Assembly (NCBI GenBank): GCA_013054445.1 | Contig: JAAMPI010000108.1 | Location: 1 to 64,000, forward strand | DNA length: 64,000 bases | Direction: 5' to 3' | Origin: Cudoniella acicularis | Lineage: Eukaryota > Ascomycota > Leotiomycetes > Helotiales > Helotiaceae | Part shown: positions 25,383-36,963 of the stretch, in pieces | How the letters are laid out: each line of letters begins with the position of its first letter | Numbering within the stretch: the first letter of the stretch is position 1 | Translations under genes and position numbers: made by a program | The notes under the pieces: model-generated | What the model was told of the DNA's origin: nothing | What the model saw: only the letters and a program-made list of their open reading frames with translations | Databases searched by the model: none

Positions 25383-27362
25383 GTCAAACAGTGTCAGAAA
25401 TGTAAAGATGTCAACCTTGCTAACGGGCAGAAGAATTACGACGGTGAGATCGAGCTGCATGCAAATTCCTCAGCGCTTGAACTTTCGGCTGAGCATGGCT
25501 GCGAAAGCTGTATTATCTTTTACCAGGCACTTTTATACCAAGGGAACCGTTCTTTGGAGTACTTCGAGCAATCACCACTGCCAATCGTCTTGAAGGGGTG
25601 GCGTCACCAACCTAGAGAATCTTGGATCCATGTGATGCATGGTAATTCTAAAGATCCTACTGGCATTTTGGCTTGTGTAGAGACGCAGAGTGGAACGAAA
25701 GATTTAGTGAGTATAAAACCACGGAGTATTGGGGTTTAATTGTTACTAACAACCGTTAGGAAGGACAGTCCTTACCAAATTGTAAGTAAGCTACATTCTC
25801 ACTAGCTTTGCTATAAAGAAACAAGCGCTAAACTTTGAAGGGTTCTATCCAACTTTTTTAAAGCATGATATTGAGGGGCTAGATGTACAGATATGATCTT
25901 GGATAGATGAAAGTGCCGGCGAAGACCCAGCACCATTTTCGGTGCCAACGAGACTACTTGATGTCGGATCTTTTGATGCAGAGTCTCTAAGAATTGTACT
26001 GCCAGACGAGGTGGAAAAAGGGCCGATTGGAAGTATCTAACCCTTAGTTACTGCTGGGCAAACGGCAACGATTAAGCGAAGACAACGTTAGAGAATTACT
26101 CACGAAGAACCGAATTCATCGATGCAAACTTGTTACCAAGAACCATCCGGGAAGCTATCACTTTAACTAGACAACTCAACTTCCGATATCTATGGGTGGA
26201 CGCTGTATGCACCACCCAGCCGAATGACAATGATGATTCCGATTGGCAAGTGGAAGCTGGCCGCATAGGCCAGTATTATCAACAAGCTTCTTGTACAATT
26301 TCAGCAACACGCTCAAAGGACAGCAGCGAAGGATTCTTATTGCCTCGACCAGGCTCACAGTTTTCTGTGAAACCGTGCTTTGTCGAATTTTTCAATGAAT
26401 CCTCTAGGAGCTTTTTAAAGTTTTTTGTGCCGCCCTCTATAAAATCGTTCATAACAGGAAAACGGCCAGAGCCTTTCTTCGTCTTGCCAAGCTCACCCCC
26501 CTTTTACAATTGTAGTAGAATAGATTATTCTTCGCTCGGACATTCTCCACTTAACAAACACGGTTGGGCGTTCCAAGAGAGAATGCTCTCGACAAGAATT
26601 ATTCATCTGACGCGCGAAGCAATATTTTGGGAATGTGGTCCATATTTTGCCTGCGAGTGGGATCCAAAGCTCCGCGAGGTATCAAGAGAATTTGCTTCTG
26701 TGTTCATGGGACCTGCCGTGCTGATAGTAGAAACAGGGGCATATCTACATCCCGAGACGCTTCTTCAAGATCGCTGGTATCGTCTGATGGCGAAGTATTC
26801 GAAAACGAAGTTGCGATACCTGTCTGATCAAGTCATCCGATTCTCAAAGGAAGGTTCTCCATCGGGGAAGTACATTGCTCCATCTTGGTCATGGGCTTCT
26901 ACGAATACAGAGATAGACTTTTCCTTTGGTCATAGTGAAAGAAATTTTCCACGGCATATTTTTGCAGGAGTTATCAACGCAAATGCCTCTACCATCACCC
27001 CGAATCCTACTAGTCAGGTTTCAGACGGATGGCTTGATATATGTGGTGTCATTGAGAACTTCAATGCAGACATTAGGATTTGCGAGCCTAACTGTTCATG
27101 TTTTGAAAATGAAGACGATGGACATCTATGTAGCCATGGGTCCGTAAATGTCCTTTTCACTCCACTATTTCCAGATTTTCGTATCAAAAGTGTCGAATTT
27201 GATCGCCTCCTAGACAAAGTACTCATATCCAAACCTTTAATAACCAATTTCACATGTTTGCGGATGGGAAAGGGTCAAACATCTTGGTGGGGCTCTGGGT
27301 GGTCGGAAGCGGTATCCGTAGACTACATGATCTTGGAACCGACAGCCAATGCGGATGAGTAA
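25383..27362 (+). pseudogene. Second HET-domain gene, broken
   Basis: The start is not identifiable. A first readable block (25383-25706) carries a CQKC pair and GCESC, like the N-terminal Cys pairs of the neighbouring HET protein. A GTGAGT...TTAG intron probably follows (25707-25759). From about 25837 the text resumes; TGA interrupts it at 25894, then come WIDESAG and the TRLLDVG segment. At about 26031-26033 one base is missing just before the LTLSYCW motif, and TAA cuts in at 26073. From 26100 the frame is open to 27362: RYLWVDAVCTTQ, YYQQASCTISA, the HGWAFQERMLSTR segment, SDQVIRF and APSWSWAST. Both nonsense codons could come from CGA-to-TGA and CAA-to-TAA changes. The downstream 410-codon open frame starts inside the HET domain and is unlikely to function alone. 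Confidence 0.82.
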
Positions 27363-27522
27363 AGACGGATTGGCTGGCTTGTAAGGGGTATCATCGAAGG
27401 CGAAGCGAGCGAGTCAGAAAATAGCGAACCGAGGGTAATACGATTAATTTGATTGCTATACTCCTCACACAGTCGAGGTTTTACCACACAAAGGCCACTG
27501 TTTGTTTAACAACATGCTTCCC

Positions 27523-29001
27523 TCACAACTTCGCATAGACTTCTGCTTCGCCCTGAACCAAAATCTCATTCCTCCTGCTCAACGTCGCTTCAAAAGCCTT
27601 CACAACATCATGCTCATGCAACCAAATCGTATTCGAACCCCTTGCTGCCCTTTCCCCCAACTCCTCATCAGTCTCCAGCTTCCCACTCCTTATCCTCTCC
27701 ACCTTAGCCGCATTTGCCTCAAGAACCCTGTTCAACAACTTCTCCACATGCGGTTTCCGCACTTCTTCATATAGCCTCAACGCCTTTCCAATCCCCTCCC
27801 TATTCGGCTTCACAATCGCGTTTAAAGGGAAAACCGTGAGGAGAGAGAGATAAAAAGCATAAGCATCATCAATAGCCAGCGAACCACCCGTCGCATGCGC
27901 ACCACCATGAGCATGCGCGGCATCCCCAATAAGTGTTGCTCGGTCTCCAAATACCCATGTCGGCAGCGGTCCCTCACACGACAGGTTTGGGTAAAACCGT
28001 AAAGGTGAAGGCGTTGCATCTACCAGAGCTTTCACAACTGGGTTCCAGTTTTCATAAGTGTCTTTAAAAAGTTGGAGACTGGCATCCTGGTCCCATTCTG
28101 CGTTTGCAATGTGAGGATTGGGGTTTGAAGGGTCGCTTTGCAGACCGCCGACGACGGTGAAAGTGTTTTTTCCAAGGCGGGAGGCGAAGAAGTTCGTACT
28201 GAGGCCCCACCAGTGTGTTGAGTCCGCTGGAAGGCCAGGGATGCTTTCTACCAAGGAGGTGGGGAAAACCGCGCGAAAGGCGGTCCAGCCGCTCCATTTG
28301 AGCTGAAAGTCGGGAACAAATGAGGATCTTACTCCCTATGTTTTGGTTAGTCCGACTCAGTCAATACCACAACGACGAGTTTTTGAAATAATCAAAGACC
28401 TACCGATCTCAGCCCATCAGCTCCTAAAAGAATATCTGCAGTGACAACCGTTCCGTCTTGAAACTTCAACGTGACACCATCCCTCGAATCTACATCCACA
28501 GAAACAAGCTGTTTCCCCAAATGAATAATACCTCTAGGAACATTCTCCAGCAGAGCTTGATGGAGATGTGCCCGATGATAGCGTGCAGTCCGATGCAAAT
28601 ACTGATTCACATCTTCATGCCTATCCACTCCAATCACTTCATTTGTTTTCCACTAAATACTCACAGCCTCAGCATCCTCCTCAAAAATCCTAGAACAACG
28701 AAACACAAGAGGAGGGATTTTGAAAAATACATACATGTCTATAAATCATCGGCAAGTTACTCGGTCCACGAAATGCTACTTCGTCACTGATAGCGTTATG
28801 CAACCCCAACCGTTCAAGTGTTCTTAAACCATTTGGTCCAAGAGCAATACTTGCGCCGATTTCCTTTAACTCTGTTGCTTTCTCGTAGATTTTGACGTTT
28901 ATATAGGGGTGTTGGCGAAGAGCAATTGCAGCTGTCAACCCCGCGATGCCGCATCCCACAATTGCCACTTCCAGGGGCGATGACTCCGGTTGGCTTGTCA
29001 T
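27523..29001 (-). CDS. FAD-dependent aromatic monooxygenase, salicylate-hydroxylase-like
   Basis: Group A flavoprotein monooxygenase (FAD_binding_3). It probably hydroxylates an aromatic acid with NAD(P)H and O2; the exact substrate cannot be read. Three exons (29001-28735, 28652-28404, 28335-27523) join in frame and give 442 residues, normal for the family. Motifs in order: EVAIVGCGIAGLTAAIALRQ for FAD (about residues 11-30), the IGASIALGPNG segment, GADGLRS before the second intron, and GDRATLIGDAAHAHGG, the second FAD motif, near residue 300. Where many relatives have P-x-x-GQG after GDAAH, this one has HGGAHATGGSLAIDDA. No N-terminal signal is present, so a cytosolic location is likely. 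It is tandem with the flavin monooxygenase gene upstream, on the same strand, about 600 bp apart. Confidence 0.87.
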
Positions 29002-29597
29002 GGCTGAAATACGAACTCAAGTCTCAGGAGATCCAATCAGGTCCCGATATAAATTCCAAGACTGGGAAGCGAAGAGGAAGCAGAGGTGCACGAGGTATCA
29101 GCTGTGCTGTGTCCCAAGAATCCAAGGCCCTTTGTCAAATAATATAGCGCTTTGTCACTCCATTCTTGTGCCTCAGCTCTCGATTAATTTAAGATCCACG
29201 GAATTCATTCTCCAAAATGAGACGAAAGTCGTATGAGCAAGTATGCAGGGTGTTTGGTTGAAAGTGGAGAGCCTTAAGCATTGATAAGTAATGACGAAGA
29301 ACCATAAGATATCACGCAAGTTCGATCTTCAATGTGTCCGATCATCCGATGCTAGCCGTGCTTAACCGAAGGTTATAATTCTCCTAAAAGATCATGAACC
29401 CCTCCGGTTGTGTGGGAGGCAAAATGTAATGTTCAAACGCCGAGTTGAAGCACACGGGTTTTGTAGAGTAATGGAAAATGGGGCTTTTCCATTGTATTAC
29501 ATTGCATTGTACGAAGGGAACAAAACCTGTATGGCCAGAGTGCAGCCGCGACTCTTTACCTCAAATTACATATCTCTTCTACAACCTGAAACCCATT
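29002..29597. promoter_or_regulatory. Intergenic region upstream of the salicylate-hydroxylase-like gene
   Basis: About 600 bp separates the 3' end of the FMO gene from the start of the next gene on the same strand. No ORF of interest or clear motif is seen. Confidence 0.45.
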
Positions 29598-31201
29598 TTA
29601 GAGTTTCGCCCGAATTGGTCCATCTTCCTTCGCCTTCTTCAGGCTCTTCCAATACTTATCCTTCAGTGCCAAAACTGCAAATCCGAGTTCGGCCCACTTG
29701 TCTTCCCATGCCGGCAATTCGTACGCCTTCGTCCCGCTAGCAGGTTTCCCCGCCAAGTCCCTCAGAAAATTAAAATACTCTGCAAAATCAGGCTTGATCT
29801 CATGAAAGTTATTCGTGGGGCCTTTGTAAGCAAGTCTTTTTTTCTTCCCAGTCCTTCTGTTTTTCGATACTGGGAAGTTTGGCACGACCCGCGAGGAATC
29901 GGGCGACAGCAACTGCTTGATATTCGTACACGCGGAAACTGAGTGCTGCTTTGACCTGGATATTGCTGTCAGTGATGTCCCAGTATTTTTGGGATTGAGC
30001 TCTCACTTGTCCAATAACACTCAGTGAAGGGTCTCCGATCTTGAAGATGTGCTGGTAGAACCCGGAAAGTCTGTTTTGTGGCGTTACAGGATCTGGATTC
30101 AAAAAGGGGTAAGAAAGACGATATCCGGTGGCGAAAATAATTTTGTCGAAATTTTCGACCGTGCTGCCGTCTTCAAACTCGACGATTCCTCCGTGGTCAG
30201 CTGAAATGCGTTTGATTTGTGGTTTAGTGACAACCCCGTCGAAGGCGAAAACAGCACTGAGCGCTTCGTTTCTTCCGCGTTGGGATATATAGAGTGGGCC
30301 TTTTACAATTGGACTGAGATCTGCGACCAAGTCCCCGGCTGAAACATTACCTCCTACCACAACAACTTTCTAGATAATTGTCAGAATGTGATCTCTACAC
30401 AGGTAAATCAACATACCTTTCCCACATAATCATCTGGAGATCGAAAAAACTTCGAGTGCTCGAACTTGTGAGGCAAGGCTTTATATGCCTCATCTATACC
30501 CCAAATAGCTGGAATATATGGAACAGTATAATGCCCCGTTGCTACCACAACGGCATCAAATCTCTCCTGCCACCAATAATCATTGCTGTGGCCTCTGTAT
30601 GTCTCGTCCGATTTTCGCAACGTTAAGGTCCAGTCGTCTCCGACTTTCTCCACTCGCTCCACTGTTGTGTTCAAGGACAGTAAATGTCTATAATCCTTGA
30701 AACCGTCTTCAATATAACCTGCAACGACTTTCCATGGCCGAGTAGGATTGTTGGCCCCGTATCGTTCTGTCGATTGGGCAGAATTGACCTCGGGAAACGG
30801 AGTATGTGTAAAAGCCATAATCTTTTGTCCAACATTGCTGTCTAGTGTATCATATATACCAGTTCTTGCTCCGGGATCTTCCCCAGCTGGCTGAGTGAAA
30901 GCAGGAAGTTTTGAAGGTAGCTGGAGAGTCGACGGACGCTTCGAGACAGGTGATGGGAAGGGTTCGGGCTTTGGATCATAAATCCTATACAAGTCAGCTT
31001 TGAAATTCTAGAATTTCTAATAAAATAGTTGTCAAGGGTATTTTTTTCATACCATACACCGCCGATGCGGTCCCTCCTCTCGAACACTCGGATCGTGTCG
31101 AAGGCATTTTCATCAGACAGAGCTCGCACAGCCGAAAGACCTGATGGTCCAGTGCCTATAACCGCAACGCTTCGATATTTTCTAGCCATGTCTTCCAACA
31201 A
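29598..31201 (-). CDS. Flavin-containing monooxygenase (FMO) with a frameshift in an A7 run
   Basis: Class B flavoprotein monooxygenase, oxidising N or S atoms or ketones with FAD and NADPH; the substrate is unknown. Four exons: 31201-31053, 30984-30417, 30369-30007, 29955-29598. Motifs: VAVIGTGPSGLSAV for FAD (about residues 12-25), a RIGGVW segment before intron 1, VVVATGHY, KVVVVGGNVSAGDL for NADPH at the start of exon 3, and IIFATGYRLSYPF, the ATGY motif. Intron 3 is 51 nt, divisible by three and free of stops, so reading through it would not break the frame. Near the C-terminus, the conserved DWEE and LAYKGP stretches are in different frames, separated by a run of seven A residues (29837-29843). 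Six would keep the frame and give 478 residues. Either the gene lost function recently or the run was miscounted in sequencing. Confidence 0.82.
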
Positions 31202-32140
31202 TATGTCTATTCATCTCAATATCTCCAGAGAACCGCATTGAGTATATCCTTATCCGAACGACCCCAAAGAAGCAACAGAGCTCCCCCACTCTTCCAAGTT
31301 GTGTTTCTGCACATCGAACGAATCGCGAGCTTTTATTCGCAGAACGTAACGGTGGATTCGAATTGCGAAATCATCAAACGGGTTCGATCGTCCAGTCTCC
31401 TTCACCAGCTCCATCTTGCCCCTCCAGTTCCACTCCATTATCCCACTTTCGAACGGCCGTGTCTTACTTCATCCAATTTTTGTGCTGCTTCAATCAAGTC
31501 ATGCATGACCCTCGATAATGCTGAGAAATCATTCGTGATGTGGATTGGATGGTTGGCAGAAGATGCAGGTAACATTGCGTGCTGAAAACCCGAAGCTAGA
31601 GGTCCTCGAAGGCTCCTTGGCGTTGAGATGGCTTCATGCAGCCCCCTGTTTGCCGATTGGTCAATCTATTGTCCTAAGCGAGCCCCTTTATTTTCGAACC
31701 AAGCTTCGTGAGAGCTCGACCCCGATACTATAATATTTATTAGAAATTTTGTAATAAATATTTTGATATTGCGATGCAAAAACGGGCCAGTTTCTATGCC
31801 GAAAGCTTCTGGGTATAAATCCCGTCTTGTGTCTTGAATATGCTTGTCATCACGCAATATCGTGCGATCCATTATGTGACGCTAAACATTTTTAGTGCAG
31901 GCCTTTTTCATATTCTAGGTGAGTTTCCAACGCTTGGCCATCTCAAAGATTTGCAGAATGTGGCTCTCTAAGTCTAGTGCTGTAAACATCAACAATAAAC
32001 GTCAACGAGGAAGTGATCATTATTATATTTTCGAAGAATACATGATTTCTGTATCGTCTATTCAAACAGTCGGAAATTTCCAAGTACAGTAGTCGTAGAG
32101 TGGCTACAACCATAGTGTACCTTGGGAAAAGATAATCATC
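31202..32140. other. Intergenic region
   Basis: Holds the FMO promoter and the 3' end of the NLR relic. It is AT-rich around 31730-32060 and no gene is visible. Confidence 0.5.
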
Positions 32141-35100
32141 TCAAGCTAGCAGAGATCGAGGAACAGGAGCAAGCAGATATTCCCGATCGTTCTGCGCCCT
32201 TTCACACAGCGCCTCGAACTTCTGATGCAACTCGAAGGAACTTGTCCTCTTCTCGGGATTTATCACTACCATTTCGCCCATTATTAGATCAAGGAGGTCG
32301 TGAATCATGCCGGAGCATTTGGCGTTCGAATGAAGACGTTCTACCCACTCGATGACCTTCTTTTTAACAATTGTGGTTTCAGGTTTTCCGTTCGAAGGTT
32401 TTTGATGGTATAAAAAGTATTATCTGCGACCTCTCGCCGATGATTCGAGAATTCTCCTTGCGCATCAAAACCTTTAAGAAGCCACGTAATAAATTCGAGG
32501 AAGAAGCAGCCGATACTCCAAATGTCATGCGCAGAGCTCCGTTGGTCATGCTTTGGAGCCTCCCAGGTAGAACCAAAGTAATTCTACATAAAGCGAATTA
32601 GAACTGGTTCATCCCAAGCGCCAGTCCATGGATTGGGTTTGTAGAGTCTCTCGAAGCCAAAATCAGCAATCTTGAGGGCGCTGAAATTGTAAGACTGGTC
32701 GAGTTTCGTGGTCGTGTCATCGAAGCAGAAAATATGGTATGGACTAACCATATCATGAGAAAATCTCTTGGCGGCCTGTCTGTTCGCGTTGACTTTGTGT
32801 TGTAGCATTCCGGAAACCTCCAGCTCAGACCTTGGAGGCTGTGGATCGAAGTCGTGAATCAAATGTAATGCATGCACAAAACCATTCATCTGCTTTAGAG
32901 ACCATAAAACAGTCAACTCGTCGAATGATGGAGAGGGATGATGGTGCCAAAAGTCCCGCAAACTACAAGTAGGCAATGAAAGCATCAATCCATAATCGAC
33001 GCCTTGATGATAAATACATAGGACTTCAAAGATGTTATGCTGCGGCTGGCAACCCACTGCTTCCAGCCATTTTTGCGGCAAATGCTTCTTGGTTGTTTGA
33101 TGTCTGATCCGCCATAATAGCAATGGATCTCCTTGAAAGGTGCTCGAGGTTTTGTTCAAGAGGCGTAGAGGCGGATACTGAGGTGGTCGATAGAGACAGT
33201 AGATAGCGCTGGTATGCGATGTAACATAAAGAGTAAACGGATAACTTTGGGTTATCCCATGGGACCGACAACCAGGGAGTATCTGCGTACCAAATTTGAA
33301 TCATTGCTTGTAAGGACTTGGATCCCGGGTTAAGTGCTCGATCAATCAGCTCTAGGGGTGGTGAGGGCCAACCAACTATTTGAAGCGCATCAACGTGGTC
33401 AACCCAGGATGTAGCTGCACACTCCAACAGTGGAAATTCAACTGTTCTATAGGAAGATGGCTCACGAAGCTCACTGGCATCCATATGGTATAGGAGACAG
33501 GACTCAGCAATGTGCATATGAGAACCTTCTGCGGTGATTGAGAACGATAATCCTGGACCGTTCCTGATGCGGTCCGACAATAAGAACTCTTTCACCGAGA
33601 AGTGGGCAAGCCTTAACCCGGGGTTTTCTGCGCCTCAACTGTTGTTAATGCTTACTAGGCCCCCAGGTAAAAAGTTCAACAGGTCTCTAGGGTTGAAAAG
33701 CTTCTCACTGCTGTTGAGAGCAAAAGACTTGGGGTCAACTCTTGACGCCTCTGCAAGTTCACTCAGCGCCAAGGTACGAATCGAAAACGAGGGTCATTTC
33801 AGTAACCTTAACACATACGGCCAGTAGCTCTGGTTTATGCTCAGAAGAGCTCGACTATAGGTCTGGTCCAGTCCGTCTGGGAGGTTTGCCAGTGCTTCTT
33901 CAACGGCACTAGGTGACTTGGGCGTTTCAAGAGCCTTGAGCTGCGGAACGACATATTGAAACCTGCGAAGTTATTAGTGTGTATGGAAATTATATCAACC
34001 AACATCTACATGCCGTTTGCCTTTTCAGTCAACGCCTTCTTAACTTTCGTCTTGATATCAGAAGGCCACAACCCAAAGTCTGATGATACGATCTCTTTTT
34101 CGATATATGTGCGAATGTCCGCATTGACTTCTTCACGCTTGCTCTCAAGATTAATTTTCCCAATCTCGCGCCGCAGAACGAAAAGCTCGAGTTTTACACT
34201 AATGTCTGGTTCATCGCGGCCGGTGTAAAGAAAGTGGAGGTTTGTTAAGCCTAAGCTTTTAATATTTTCAAGCACGCCTAGCAGGCTTTTGCGTTCTCCA
34301 TTAACAGATGGATATTCGTCGAGTGCGTTTATAATCACATAGACTCTTTCAAATTCGAGTGTGCTTTCTTTGAATGTATTCTGAAGGCTTTCTAGAGGTG
34401 GTTCTTGTCCCACATCGTGATATCGACGAAGGGATAAGAGTGCTCCCGGGATATCTGGTCGTCGAGCGCAGAGCTGTTTGATTATGGATCGAAGCATACT
34501 CTCTGTGCTCTGTTTCGTACCATCGCTGAAGGTAAAGTAAAAGTAAGCCACAGCTGTGAAAGGGTCTGACTCTTATTTCGTCATGAGGTGGAATATAATG
34601 GATGAGCTGTGCTCTAATCAGACTCGATGTATGAGTATTGGGCAGATTCGAAGCAAAATCATATCGGCGAAAATAAAGGTCTGTTAACGACTTACCTCAA
34701 TTTGATTTTCCTGAGCCAGCTAGTCGAAAATTATTAGCAACTTGTTACTTATGACTTGTAAATTATTTACCTTTTCCACTTATCCATAGTTGAGAATTGG
34801 GCGCCTCTTTCCAACGATTAAACTCCTCGTTTTTACCAACTAACCAATCACCTGTCGACAGTGTATGCCTACTTCGTGCGTAGTTGTAGTTGTTAGAACG
34901 GTCAATTGAGGATAACCACGCTAAAATATTGCTTCGCTCCAAGGAATTTTGGGCATCTTCGATGACTTTTCGTATTCGACGTGCCTCATCTCCAATAACG
35001 TCAAGCTTTTTGATGCTTTATTCGTGCCGTTCCTTGAGCAACTTGCACTCTTCCTCATACTTTATATCACGCCATTGCTCTTCGATAGATTTGAGCACTG

Positions 35101-36130
35101 CGTCTTGGGTCGTGATCTTGGCCAGCATCCCGGTCCAATCTTTCCATTTGACAGCATCCTCCATTGTTTGTTTAATCGCTCCTTTTGAAAGAAAGTAGAT
35201 AGTAGTGAGTTGGAGGTCGAGTATTGTCACATAGAGCATTTTGAGCGTGTTTCGATGTTCATCATGCGACGTTGCGAACGCGTTTTTAGCCTGTGCGTTG
35301 TTGGACTCATATCTTTCGTGATAAAGAGCTTCTCGTATGGTGCATTAGCATATGATCGTCGCAATTTCATCCAAAGCTTTTACACGAGTTGCATCCTGCT
35401 CAGAGGGGTTCAATAACAACTGTCCAAATCAGCATACCGCGGCCTTCGGCGAAATTGCGGCAAACTGCAGCAAAGGGCAAACTTACTGGAAGCAAGAGAC
35501 AAACACCAGTCCATGCTATAGCGCTATAGGGAGATGCCCTAAAGCAGAACCAACGTAGCCTTTCGCCCACTGAACAACGCCAACAACCGGCTTGACCAAG
35601 CTCCACGCTAGTAATTCGTGGCCTTTGAACTTCAATTTCCACGAGCCATCCTCTAGGCCCTTGATCTTTTGCTTCAGAACCATCTCCATCTGCTTATGCT
35701 TCTGGATACTCCCAAGTCCAGAGAACGCCAAGATTGGAGCTTGGCTAACAGTAATGGCTCCTATCATGGTCTTTGACAAGATTTCTTCGTATTGTAACAC
35801 TAAATTCTTCTTGGTCTTGAATAACTCGTCGTACGCCTCTTGCTAAAGCTCAGCTATTGGACGGGGTATAGCTATATCGGAAGCTGTGTTTGACGACGAG
35901 TTGTTCGGAACGGGCCCCTGTACACGATTTTCCCCAGAACCTGACGCATTTTTGCCTTCTTCATTGTGACTGCTTTTGATAGCTAGCGCGGCAGCCTTGT
36001 TCGTTTTCGAGGATTTTGACGAATGAAAAGGCACGATTCGCTTCGCCTTAGCCAAAACGGGTTTGAGCTTAGAGCTCTCTCCATCCGGGTTTTGTTCCAT
36101 TGCAATAGCTTTATCACGACCCGAGCCCAA
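32141..36130 (-). pseudogene. Broken NLR gene: NACHT_N - NACHT - winged-helix linker - degenerate protein kinase
   Basis: NLR-type proteins are fungal STAND receptors for non-self recognition. The low-complexity N-terminus starts at ATG 36130. The NACHT_N domain runs from EAYDEL (about 35830) through WTGVCLLLP to KWKDWTGML (about 35140). WLSSIDRSNNY and TGDWLVGK lead to the P-loop AGSGKS (about 34710). Then come AYFYFTFSDG and VYVIINALDEYP, a Walker B-like segment, to KANGM (34006). A linker with FLLSDRI and AESCLLY follows. The rest (33100-32141) resembles a protein kinase C-lobe: YGLMLS, KIADFG, HDIWSIGCFFLEFITWLL and IHDLLDLI. The first kinase strands are missing. The HRD loop reads HDMVSPYHI, so the catalytic Asp and Asn are absent. 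Stops cut in at 35843 (TAG), 35345, 35018 and 34573 (all TAA). Frameshifts include a TA insertion near 35520 and one after the P-loop. Kinase tails are unusual after NACHT; a chance fusion of two relics is possible. Confidence 0.78.
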
Positions 36131-36677
36131 GGAGGACGTTGAAATATGTAGGCTAAATTCGAATGTGGCTTTGGGTTTGTGGCGTACGGTTAGGTAGCTG
36201 AGCTGGCGGTCACGCGATCTCGCAACAACACTTCAAAAACCAAATAGCTTCGAAAAAGGTTAGTGCATTGAGCTTAAGACTTTAATTTATATTAAAGCCT
36301 TTTCCAATCGATCATTTACTTTAATTCAAGAAATACCTTGCAGCTGTTTTGTTATTTAAAAGTGCTTTGGCACATTCTCATTACAAACAGTACGCGGGAT
36401 ACTCTAGACTCTGTTTTTATTTTCAAAATAAATAGAGTATTTTAGTAAAATCCTAGGCGATACTGCTTTTCTAAAACAAAAATGTAATTTTCTTGGCTTT
36501 CGCACCGATAAGTTAAATGGCTACGACACGGTTACACAAGAAATATCGCTTCACCCAATGCGAATAGCAAAGTGTGCTGCGCCCACGTGCCATGCCACGC
36601 CACTTTAAACTCGGATGAAATTTACAACCCAAAACAATACCTAAAGCCTTCATCTACACAATAGCAAGCGCAGATCG
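36131..36677. other. Divergent intergenic region
   Basis: Lies between the start of the NLR relic and the GH13 gene. It is AT-rich (36280-36480) with no gene visible. Confidence 0.5.
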
Positions 36678-36963
36678 CTTTCTCGGCTGCCTATTGGAAG
36701 TCACCTCCATAAAGACATTGCGAGCAGCGAGATGCGCAAAGCTCCCACTCTGCTCGCAAAAAGCATCATCGCAAGTTCCCTGACTCTCAGCCTGATTTTC
36801 ATATCAACATACTCCCCCTCCTTTCTCGGCTGCCCATTGGAATCGCTTTCTTAAAGACCATACAAATAGCGAGATGCGCAAAACTCGAACTTTGCTTGCT
36901 CTTGGTACCGTCGCAATCACCATACCACTCTACCTATTTTTCACATCAAAGTACTCCCCTTCA
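36678..36963 (+). repeat. Tandem duplication of the promoter and first codons of the GH13 gene
   Basis: Two adjacent copies of about 143 bp start at 36678 and 36821 with CTTTCTCGGCTGCC. Each runs through a CCTATTGG or CCCATTGG box, a TAAAGAC motif, GCGAGATGCGCAAA, a hydrophobic coding stretch, and TACTCCCC. The ATGs are at 36732 and 36874. The first copy opens a 40-codon frame (36732-36854) that encodes a similar hydrophobic leader and ends before the main ATG, in another frame. It would act as an upstream ORF if transcription starts ahead of it. Confidence 0.8.

Noticed and set aside
26130..27362. 410-codon HET ORF as a functional gene
   Set aside because: It starts within the HET domain; the missing first part is readable upstream with a frameshift and stops, so it is part of a relic.
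12198..31201. Secondary-metabolite gene cluster (oxidases, monooxygenases, transporters and regulators nearby)
   Set aside because: No polyketide synthase, NRPS, terpene cyclase or other backbone gene is present in the window.
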